From: JAGNZR01 sp051656905
GTDB lineage: Bacteria; Fusobacteriota; Fusobacteriia; Fusobacteriales; Fusobacteriaceae
Length of the DNA: 64,000 nucleotides
NCBI GenBank assembly: GCA_051656905.1
Contig: JBOFJQ010000004.1
Span: 23,401-87,400 of the forward strand
Reading direction: 5' to 3'
Part shown: piece by piece, positions 14,892-22,306 of the stretch
How positions within the stretch are numbered: the first letter of the stretch is position 1
Layout: every line of letters starts with the position of its first letter
Position numbers and translations under genes: made by a program
The notes under the pieces: generated by a model
The model's input: the letters and a program-made list of their open reading frames with translations, nothing else
Databases searched by the model: none
Told to the model about the DNA's origin: nothing

Positions 14892-15752
14892 ATGGAAAAA
14901 CAGAAAATAAATAAGCTCCTTGGGGCTCATGTATCTACAACAGGTGGAGTTTTTAAGGCTCCTGGAAATGCTAGTAATATCGGAGCAAAAGCTTTTGCTC
15001 TATTCTTAAAGAATCAACAAAGATGGGTTTCTAAACCTTATACAGAAGAGGAAATAGAAGCTTTTAAAGTTAATATGAAAAAATATGGTTATGATCCTAA
15101 ATACGTTCTTCCTCATGACAGTTACCTTATTAATTTAGGTAATGCTGATCCTGAAAAAAGAGAAAGATCATTAAATGCTTTTATTGATGAAATGGAGCGT
15201 GCTAACCAATTAGGACTAGTTTGTGTTAATACACATCCTGGAAGTCATTTAAACGAAATTACTGAAGACGAGTCTATAGCTTTAATAGCTGAGTGTTTTA
15301 ATATTGCTCTAGACAAAGTTCCTAATGTAAAAATAATTATAGAGAACACTGCTGGACAAGGTACAAATATGGGATATAAGTTTGAACATATTGGAAAAAT
15401 TATAGAGCAAGTTAAAGATAAGAGTAGAATGGGTGTTTGCTTAGACACATGCCATACTCTTGCTGCTGGATATGAGCTAAAAACTCGTGAAGGGTATGAA
15501 GAAACTATGGCTCTTTTCGAAAAACATGTAGGATTTAAATATATTGCTGCTGTACATTTAAATGACTCAAAATTTGATGTAGGAAGCAGAAAAGATAGAC
15601 ACGATAGTATTGGAAAAGGTGTTTTAGGAATGGACTTCTTCAAGATGTTTATGAACGACCCTAGATTTGATAATATTCCAATTGTCTTAGAAACTATAGA
15701 TGATTCAATTTGGAAAGAAGAGATTGAAAATCTTTATAGCTTAATTGACTAA
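14892..15752 (+). CDS. nfo: Endonuclease IV (apurinic/apyrimidinic)
   Basis: A 286-aa Nfo enzyme that cuts DNA 5' of abasic sites for base-excision repair. The three-zinc ligands are spread through the TIM barrel as in the family: His in PHDSYLINL and NTHPGS, Glu in IIENTAGQG, Asp/His in CLDTCH, His in AVHLNDSK, Asp/His in DRHDSIGKG, and a terminal Glu in LETID. ATG 14892 follows GAGGTG. It is the first chromosomal gene right of the phage and reads toward clpB. Confidence 0.95.
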   Translation: MEKQKINKLLGAHVSTTGGVFKAPGNASNIGAKAFALFLKNQQRWVSKPYTEEEIEAFKVNMKKYGYDPKYVLPHDSYLINLGNADPEKRERSLNAFIDEMERANQLGLVCVNTHPGSHLNEITEDESIALIAECFNIALDKVPNVKIIIENTAGQGTNMGYKFEHIGKIIEQVKDKSRMGVCLDTCHTLAAGYELKTREGYEETMALFEKHVGFKYIAAVHLNDSKFDVGSRKDRHDSIGKGVLGMDFFKMFMNDPRFDNIPIVLETIDDSIWKEEIENLYSLID

Positions 15753-15813
15753 TTTAGTAATTGCTCAATTTAGGAATTGTTTTATTTAGTATTTTAATAA
15801 CTTAATAAAAATT

Positions 15814-15841
15814 AAAAAGGGAAGTTAATTACTTCCCTTTT
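15814..15841. terminator. Bidirectional terminator between nfo and clpB
   Basis: AAAAAGGGAAGT and ACTTCCCTTTT form a long stem with a 5-base loop and A/T tracts on both sides, placed between the converging nfo and clpB genes. Confidence 0.85.
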
Positions 15842-15870
15842 AATTTTATCATTTTCTTATTAAGTTTTTA

Positions 15871-18435
15871 TTAGTTATTTATTACTATTTGATCATTTAA
15901 TAAATCTACAACAGCTGTATCTCTTTCTTTTAATGTATTAGATATAATAGCTCTTGCTAACTTTGTCTCTAACTCTTTCTGAATGTATCTTTTTAAAGGT
16001 CTAGCTCCATAATGAGGATCATAAGAATTTTTAGCTAAATATTCAACTAAATTATCAGTAAACTGTAAAGTGATATGTTTCTCTTCTAATTTTTCTTGAA
16101 CTGTTCCTAAAAGTTGTTTTACAATCTCTTTTATAGCCACTAAATCTAATCCTTTAAATATTATAGTCTCATCTACCCTATTTAAGAACTCTGGTCTGAA
16201 ATTAGCTTTTAACATATCCATTACAGAATTTCTTGTTCCCTCATTTAAAGTAGGGTCTTCTAAAATTAGGTGACTTCCTATATTTGATGTCATTATTATT
16301 AAAGTATTTTTAAAATCTACTATTTTACCTTGTCCATCTGTTAATCTACCATCATCTAAAACTTGAAGTAGAATATTAAATACATCTGGGTGTGCCTTTT
16401 CAATCTCGTCAAACAATATTACAGAATAAGGTTTTCTTCTAACTAGTTCAGTTAATTGTCCTCCTTCTTCATACCCAACATAACCTGGAGGGGCACCAAT
16501 TAATCTGCTTACACTATGTTTCTCCATATACTCACTCATGTCTATTCTAATAACACAATCTTCATTATCAAAAAGGTTATATGCTAAAGATTTAGCAAGA
16601 TATGTTTTTCCTACTCCTGTTGGTCCTAAGAATATAAATGATCCAATTGGTCTATTCATATCTTTTAATCCCGCTCTTGATCTAAGGATAGTATCTGCAA
16701 CAGCACTAATAGCTTCTTCCTGCCCTATAACACGTTTATTCAACTCTGACTCTAGATGAAGAATCTTCTCTCTCTCTCCCTCAACTAGCTTATTAAGAGG
16801 TATTCCTGTCCATTTAGAAACTATGTCAGCAATCTCATCTGCAGTTACTTCCTGCTTCAATAAGTTATTTTCTTGATTTCCACTTTCTTTCTCTATTCTA
16901 GCTTGTAAATCTTTTTCAAGTTGAGCTAATTTACCATATTTTAATTCTGATAATTTATTTAAATCATAAGCTCTTTCAGCCTCTTCCATTTCATGCTTAA
17001 CTCTTTCTATATCTGCTTTTATAACTTTAGTTTTATTAACTTCCTCTTTTTCTAATTCCCATTTAGATTTTACTAGATTTTTTTTCTCATTTATTCCAGC
17101 AAGCTCTTTCTCTAATACATCTAGTCTCTCTTTTGAAGCTATGTCACTTTCTTTTTTCAATGCCTCTTTTTCTATTTCAAGTTGCATACTTTTTCTAGTT
17201 AGTTCATCTAGCTCCTCAGGCATAGAATCAATCTCTGTTCTTATCATTGAAGCTGCCTCATCCATTAAATCTATTGCCTTATCTGGAAGCTGTCTACCAC
17301 TTATGTATCTATCACTTAAAGTACATGCAGCAACTATAGCTCCATCACTTATTCTTATTCCATGATAAGATTCAAACTTATCTTTAAGTCCTCTTAATAT
17401 AGAAATACTGTCTTCAACTGTTGGTTCATCAACTATAATTATTTGGAATCTTCTTTCAAGTGCTGGATCTTTTTCAATATATTTCTTATACTCATCAAGA
17501 GTTGTAGCTCCAATTACTCTTGCGTCACCTCTTGCAAGCATAGGTTTTAATATATTTGCCGCATCCATTGCACCTTGGCTTCTTCCTGCTCCAACAATTG
17601 TATGAATCTCATCTATAAATAGTATTATATCACCACAAGAGTCTTCAACTTCTTTTAAAACTGCTTTTAATCTCTCTTCAAATTCACCTTGGAACTTGGC
17701 TCCTGCAATAAGTGCAGCCATATCCAGTGCAAATATTTTTTTATTTTTTAAAGATTCTGGTACGTCACCATTTAAAATTCTTTGTGCTAGCCCTTCTGCA
17801 ATAGCAGTTTTACCTACTCCTGGCTCTCCTATTAATATAGGATTATTCTTTGTTCTTCTTGAAATTATCTGTATAGCTCTTCTAATTTCACTATCTCTTC
17901 CTATTATAGGGTCAATTTTCCCTGCTCTTGCAAGTTCTACTAAATCCTTTGCATATTTTTCTAAAACTTCATAAGTTGCTTCAGGATTTGAACTATCTAT
18001 TTTTTTATTCCCTCTAATTTGTGTAAGTAATTCTACAAATTTTTTCTCGTCAATTCCCAAAGATTTAATTGTAGCACACTCTCTTAATAGAGCGATAAAT
18101 AAGTGTTCAACGCTTAAATATGAATCTCCCATTTCTGCCATTATTTTTTCTGCAACAACAATCACCCTATGTGTTATAGAATCTAATCCGATTTCATTTC
18201 CACCTATTGATTGAACTTGTGGGAATCTAGAAATTATTCCCTCTAATTTTGTTATAAGATAATTTCTATTAATTTCCATTCTTTCAATTATCTTAGTTAT
18301 TAATCCATTATCATTTTTCAGTAATGCCAAAGCTAATATTTCACACTTTATATTTTGTTGTTTATACTGCGCTGCTAATTTTTGAGCATCATCAAATGCT
18401 AAAAGACAATTTTCTGTGAATTTATTTTCACTCAT
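15871..18435 (-). CDS. clpB: ClpB protein disaggregase
   Basis: An 854-aa Hsp100 AAA+ ATPase that extracts proteins from aggregates with DnaK. Order: N-domain, first AAA module with GEPGVGKT, long middle coiled coil (roughly 400-530, Glu/Lys rich), second AAA module with GPTGVGKT and the pore segment GYVGYEEGG, then the C-terminal domain. I start at ATG 18435 (eight bases after AAGGAG), not the GTG at 18444 that overlaps the ribosome site. A perfect CIRCE element and a TTGACA/TATATT promoter lie upstream, so HrcA should repress it until heat shock. Confidence 0.97.
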   Translation of the reverse strand: MSENKFTENCLLAFDDAQKLAAQYKQQNIKCEILALALLKNDNGLITKIIERMEINRNYLITKLEGIISRFPQVQSIGGNEIGLDSITHRVIVVAEKIMAEMGDSYLSVEHLFIALLRECATIKSLGIDEKKFVELLTQIRGNKKIDSSNPEATYEVLEKYAKDLVELARAGKIDPIIGRDSEIRRAIQIISRRTKNNPILIGEPGVGKTAIAEGLAQRILNGDVPESLKNKKIFALDMAALIAGAKFQGEFEERLKAVLKEVEDSCGDIILFIDEIHTIVGAGRSQGAMDAANILKPMLARGDARVIGATTLDEYKKYIEKDPALERRFQIIIVDEPTVEDSISILRGLKDKFESYHGIRISDGAIVAACTLSDRYISGRQLPDKAIDLMDEAASMIRTEIDSMPEELDELTRKSMQLEIEKEALKKESDIASKERLDVLEKELAGINEKKNLVKSKWELEKEEVNKTKVIKADIERVKHEMEEAERAYDLNKLSELKYGKLAQLEKDLQARIEKESGNQENNLLKQEVTADEIADIVSKWTGIPLNKLVEGEREKILHLESELNKRVIGQEEAISAVADTILRSRAGLKDMNRPIGSFIFLGPTGVGKTYLAKSLAYNLFDNEDCVIRIDMSEYMEKHSVSRLIGAPPGYVGYEEGGQLTELVRRKPYSVILFDEIEKAHPDVFNILLQVLDDGRLTDGQGKIVDFKNTLIIMTSNIGSHLILEDPTLNEGTRNSVMDMLKANFRPEFLNRVDETIIFKGLDLVAIKEIVKQLLGTVQEKLEEKHITLQFTDNLVEYLAKNSYDPHYGARPLKRYIQKELETKLARAIISNTLKERDTAVVDLLNDQIVINN

Positions 18436-18456
18436 AATAATCACTCCTTACTTTTG

Positions 18457-18528
18457 TTAGCACTCGTTTGTAGTGAGTGCTAATTCGTTCTTAACTACAA
18501 TATACTCTATTTAATATTCAATTGTCAA
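18457..18528 (-). promoter_or_regulatory. clpB promoter with CIRCE operator
   Basis: TTAGCACTC-N9-GAGTGCTAA (18457-18483) matches the CIRCE consensus at every base. Upstream on the minus strand are TTGACA (18528-18523) and TATATT (18504-18499) with an 18-base spacer, placing CIRCE just after the transcription start. HrcA control of clpB follows from established knowledge of the element. Confidence 0.95.
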
Positions 18529-18646
18529 ATGTTTTTTCTTTTTTTTTAAATAAAAAACACTTGATTTATCAAACAAAGTATGAAAAAATGTGGTATCGTA
18601 TATTAGTAATAAATTTAAGTTTATTATATTTTTTAGGAGGATGAAA

Positions 18647-19144
18647 ATGGGGTTATTTGATTTTTTAAAAAAGGACAAAGCGGAAGAGTGGTTTAATGTT
18701 TATTCACCTTTAAATGGAAAAGTTATTGATTTATCTGATGTTCCTGATGAAGCTTTTGCTCAAAGAATGATCGGAGACGGATGTGCAATCGAACCATCAA
18801 ATGGGTCAGTTTTTGCTCCTGTAGACGGAGACGTTGATATTTTTGATACTAACCATGCTGTTAGTTTTGAGGTTCCTAACGGACTTGAAATGATAGTTCA
18901 CTTTGGTATTAACACTGTTCAATTAAAAGGACAAGGTTTCACTAGAGTATGCGAGAGCAACACTTTAGTAAAAGTAGGACAAGAATTAGTAAAATATGAT
19001 TTAGAATTTTTAACTAATAATGCTCCATCAGTAAAAACACCAATTATCATAACTAATATGGACATTGTTGATCGTATTGACGTTGTGGCTAAAGGGGAAG
19101 TTAAAGCTGGGGATTTATTAATGAAAATAAAATTAAAAAAATAA
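18647..19144 (+). CDS. crr: PTS glucose-type EIIA component
   Basis: A 165-aa soluble EIIA-Glc that passes phosphate from HPr to a sugar permease. The phospho-accepting His is H85 in EMIVHFGINTV, with the partner H70 in TNHAVSF. The opening YSPLNGKVIDLSDVPDEAFA and SVFAPVDGDV are typical. ATG 18647 lies six bases after AGGAGG; earlier in-frame starts have no site. It stands alone without IIB or IIC, so it probably serves several permeases and may be regulatory as in enteric Crr. Confidence 0.92.
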   Translation: MGLFDFLKKDKAEEWFNVYSPLNGKVIDLSDVPDEAFAQRMIGDGCAIEPSNGSVFAPVDGDVDIFDTNHAVSFEVPNGLEMIVHFGINTVQLKGQGFTRVCESNTLVKVGQELVKYDLEFLTNNAPSVKTPIIITNMDIVDRIDVVAKGEVKAGDLLMKIKLKK

Positions 19145-19246
19145 TAGTCTCAATTTAAAATATTCTGTATTGATTTATATATTAAAGTTATATATACACA
19201 CATTCTTTATAATAAAATTATATTAAAATTTTATTGCAAAAAGTAC

Positions 19247-19319
19247 TATAATGGTTATTGTAATACCGTTAAAGGTTTTACTCAAGGCATGGTGCCTTGC
19301 TACTTTATATATTTAAAGT
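19247..19319 (+). promoter_or_regulatory. Promoter and hairpin leader of the fumarase operon
   Basis: A TATAAT box at 19247-19252 (weak -35) is followed by two tandem hairpins: CAAGGCA-TGG-TGCCTTG (19283-19299) and ACTTTA/TAAAGT (19302-19319), just before the GGAGGAA site of the fumarase alpha gene. The hairpins may stabilise or regulate the mRNA. No known riboswitch pattern is recognised. Confidence 0.4.
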
Positions 19320-19351
19320 AAGTTTAATACTATATTTTTGTGGAGGAAATT

Positions 19352-20194
19352 ATGAAACAATTAGATATGGAAAAAGTAACTAGTGAAGTTGAGAGACTTT
19401 GTATCGAAGCAAACTATTTTATCGGAAACGATGTTATAGGGAAATTAAAAGAATTTCATGCTAAAGAGGAATCTTCAGTTGCTAAAAACATTTTAGAGCA
19501 AATTATTAAAAATGATGAAATTGCAATGAACGAATCAGTTCCTATGTGCCAAGATACAGGGCTTGTTGTTGTTTTTCTTGAAATAGGTACAGAAGTTAAA
19601 ATAAACGGTGACATCTATGCTGCTGTTAATGAAGGAGTTAGAAGAGGTTACAAGAACGGATACTTAAGAAACTCTGTAGTAAGACACCCTTTAGATAGAG
19701 TAAATACTCAAGATAACACTCCAGCTGTTATTCACACTAAACTTGTTCCAGGTTCTGATAAAGTTAAAATTATCGTTGCTCCAAAAGGTGGAGGTTCTGA
19801 GAATATGAGTACTGTAAAAATGCTTAGACCTGCCGATGGTATTAAAGGTATTAAAGAGTTAGTTGTTCAAACAATTAAAAATGCAGGTGGAAATCCATGC
19901 CCTCCAATTATTGTTGGTGTTGGTATCGGTGGAAGTTTTGAAAAAGCTGCTATGCTTGCAAAAGAATCTCTTATGAGAAAGGCTGATGACAAGAGTCCTG
20001 ATCCTATCAATGCAAAACTTGAAGAGGAATTATTAGAACTTATTAATAAAACTGGTGTTGGACCTTCTGGTTTAGGTGGAACTACTACAGCTATGGCTGT
20101 TAAAGTTGAAACTTACCCTTGCCACTTTGCGTCACTTCCAGTTGCTATTAACTTAAATTGTCACGCAGCTAGACACAAAGAAGTTATTCTTTAA
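19352..20194 (+). CDS. Class I fumarate hydratase, alpha subunit
   Basis: A 280-aa iron-sulfur hydro-lyase subunit interconverting fumarate and malate with the next gene product. Cluster cysteines are plausibly in VPMCQDTG, NPCPPIIVG and the C-terminal NLNCHAARH or TYPCHFAS. The VVRHPLDRVNTQDNTP segment and GVGPSGLGGTTTA are family marks. Class I two-subunit hydratases also include L-tartrate dehydratase; the malic enzyme downstream favours fumarase. ATG 19352 follows GGAGGAA; the GTG at 19340 overlaps it. Confidence 0.88.
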   Translation: MKQLDMEKVTSEVERLCIEANYFIGNDVIGKLKEFHAKEESSVAKNILEQIIKNDEIAMNESVPMCQDTGLVVVFLEIGTEVKINGDIYAAVNEGVRRGYKNGYLRNSVVRHPLDRVNTQDNTPAVIHTKLVPGSDKVKIIVAPKGGGSENMSTVKMLRPADGIKGIKELVVQTIKNAGGNPCPPIIVGVGIGGSFEKAAMLAKESLMRKADDKSPDPINAKLEEELLELINKTGVGPSGLGGTTTAMAVKVETYPCHFASLPVAINLNCHAARHKEVIL

Positions 20195-20234
20195 TTTTAA
20201 TTAACTCACTTTAAATATTTTAGGAGGATTTTTT

Positions 20235-20789
20235 ATGATCAAAGTAACTACACCTTTAACAATTGAACAAACATCAAAGTTAAAATCTGGTGATACAGTT
20301 TTAATTACAGGATATATTTATACAGCTAGAGACGCTGCACATGCAAGACTTGTTAAGCTTCTTGAAGAAGGAAAAGAATTACCATTTAACGTAGAAGGAC
20401 AAATTGTTTACTACGTTGGACCTACGCCAGCTAAACCTGGACAAGTTATTGGAAGTGCTGGACCTACTACGAGTTACAGAATGGACCCATATGCTCCAAC
20501 TCTTTTAGATCAAGGTCTAAAAGGTATGATTGGAAAAGGTCAAAGAGATGCTGGAGTTAAATCAGCTATCTTAAGAAACAAAGCTATCTATTTTGCTGCA
20601 ACAGGTGGAGCTGCTGCTCTAATCGCTAAATCAATTAAAAGTGCTGAAATTATCGCTTATGAGGACTTAGGTGCTGAAGCAATAAGAAAACTTTATGTTG
20701 AAGATTTCCCAGCAGTTGTTATCAATGATACTTTTGGAGGAGATTTATACTCTGAAGGTCAAACTCAATGGAATAGAGAAGATAAGTAA
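20235..20789 (+). CDS. Class I fumarate hydratase, beta subunit
   Basis: A 184-aa beta subunit completing the active site. Family marks are LTIEQTSKLKSGDTVLITG, YTARDAAHARL, YVGPTPAKPG, GPTTSYRMDPY, GMIGKGQR and the ATGGAAAL turn. ATG 20235 follows TAGGAGGA 40 bases after the alpha gene, so both are on one transcript that ends at a strong terminator (20827-20867). Confidence 0.9.
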   Translation: MIKVTTPLTIEQTSKLKSGDTVLITGYIYTARDAAHARLVKLLEEGKELPFNVEGQIVYYVGPTPAKPGQVIGSAGPTTSYRMDPYAPTLLDQGLKGMIGKGQRDAGVKSAILRNKAIYFAATGGAAALIAKSIKSAEIIAYEDLGAEAIRKLYVEDFPAVVINDTFGGDLYSEGQTQWNREDK

Positions 20790-20826
20790 TATTCTTACTT
20801 TTTATAAGAATAAAATATGTTTTTTG

Positions 20827-20867
20827 AAAACTACGTACCGTATTTTTTTAATACTGTACGTAGTTTT
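20827..20867 (+). terminator. Terminator of the fumarase operon
   Basis: AAAACTACGTAC pairs with GTACGTAGTTTT, extended by an inner GTAT/ATAC stem across one mismatch, and followed by T's. Confidence 0.85.
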
Positions 20868-20968
20868 TATTTTGCCCATCTTTTTCCTCTAAATTAAAAT
20901 ATATATAGCTTTTTATCAGTAATTTATGATAAAATTAAGTACACAATTATGATTAAGGAGATGATTTT

Positions 20969-22150
20969 ATGTCAGATGTTTATCAACAATCACTAAAAAT
21001 GCATGCAGAAAATGCTGGGAAAATAGAAGTTATTTCTAAAGTTAGAGTTACTAACAAAGAAGAACTTTCTCTTGCTTATTCTCCAGGTGTTGCTCAGCCT
21101 TGTTTAGAAATTCAGAAAAATCCAAATGATTCTTATAAATACACTGCTCGTGGAAATATGATAGCTGTTATTACTGATGGAACTGCTGTTTTAGGTCTTG
21201 GTGATATTGGTCCTGCTGCTGCTATGCCAGTTATGGAAGGAAAATGTATCCTACTTAAAGAGTTTGCTGACGTTAATGCTTTTCCTATTTGCTTAGACAC
21301 TAAAGATACAGAAGAGATTATCAAAACTATTAAGTATTTAGCACCTTCTTTTGGTGGAATTAACTTAGAAGATATCTCTGCACCTAGATGTATCGAAATT
21401 GAAACAAGATTAAAAAATGAATTAGATATCCCTGTTTTCCATGATGACCAACACGGAACTGCTATCGTTGTAGTTGCAGGTCTTATCAACGCTTTTAAAT
21501 TAATGAAAAAAGATTTAAAGAAAGCTAAAGTTGTTATAAATGGTGCTGGTGCTGCTGGTTCTTCTATTTGTAAATTAATCAACCAACTTGGTGTTGGAGA
21601 AATATTAATTTTAGATAAAGATGGTATCCTTACAAGTGATAAAGTAGATTCTTATAACTTCTTACATAAAGAGTTAGCTTTATTAACTAACCCTAACAAA
21701 GAGTCTGGTTACTTAGCAGATGCAATTAAAGGTGCTGACGTATTTGTAGGTGTTTCTGTTGCAAATTGTTTAACTGAAGATATGGTTAGAACTATGAATA
21801 AAGATGCTGTAATATTTGCTATGGCTAATCCTTCACCTGAAATTATGCCTGAAATAGCTAAAAAAGCTGGTATCAGAATTATGGGAACTGGAAGATCTGA
21901 TTATCCTAACCAAGTTAATAACGTTTTAGCTTTCCCTGGTCTATTTAAAGGAGCTTTAAGAGCTAAGTCTAAGAAGATTACGGAAGAGATGAAGATGGCT
22001 TGTGCTGTGGCAATAGCTAACGTTATAAAGGAAGAAGAGTTAACTGAAGAGTATATCATTCCTGGTGCTTTTGATAAAAGAGTTCCTGAGATTGTTGCTT
22101 CTGAAGTTGAAAGAATTGCTAAAGAGCAAAAAATTTGTAGAGAGGACTAA
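20969..22150 (+). CDS. Malic enzyme (malate to pyruvate)
   Basis: A 393-aa short-form malate dehydrogenase (oxaloacetate-decarboxylating), giving pyruvate, CO2 and NAD(P)H. The N-terminal SLAYSPGVAQPCLEI holds the catalytic Tyr region. Metal and substrate residues lie in KCILLKEFADVNAFPICLDT and FHDDQHGTA, and the nucleotide fold begins at VVINGAGAAGSSI. It follows the fumarase pair in the same direction but behind a terminator, with AAGGAG before ATG 20969. Together they turn fumarate into pyruvate. NAD versus NADP preference cannot be decided by eye. Confidence 0.93.
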   Translation: MSDVYQQSLKMHAENAGKIEVISKVRVTNKEELSLAYSPGVAQPCLEIQKNPNDSYKYTARGNMIAVITDGTAVLGLGDIGPAAAMPVMEGKCILLKEFADVNAFPICLDTKDTEEIIKTIKYLAPSFGGINLEDISAPRCIEIETRLKNELDIPVFHDDQHGTAIVVVAGLINAFKLMKKDLKKAKVVINGAGAAGSSICKLINQLGVGEILILDKDGILTSDKVDSYNFLHKELALLTNPNKESGYLADAIKGADVFVGVSVANCLTEDMVRTMNKDAVIFAMANPSPEIMPEIAKKAGIRIMGTGRSDYPNQVNNVLAFPGLFKGALRAKSKKITEEMKMACAVAIANVIKEEELTEEYIIPGAFDKRVPEIVASEVERIAKEQKICRED

Positions 22151-22188
22151 TCTAAATTAGCTCCTTTCAAATAAAAAGTCAATATAAA

Positions 22189-22246
22189 AAGAGAGAATTT
22201 TAGGGTTTGGTTATTTTCATAAACCCTTAAAATTCTCTCTTATTTT
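22189..22246 (+). terminator. Terminator after malic enzyme
   Basis: A stem of about 20 bp (AAGAGAGAATTTTAGGGTTT with AAACCCTTAAAATTCTCTCTT, one bulge) followed by TATTTTCTTTT. Confidence 0.9.
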
Positions 22247-22306
22247 CTTTTACCACTATTTTCTTTTACCACTATATTCTGTAATGATATTTTTATAATG
22301 ATGTCT

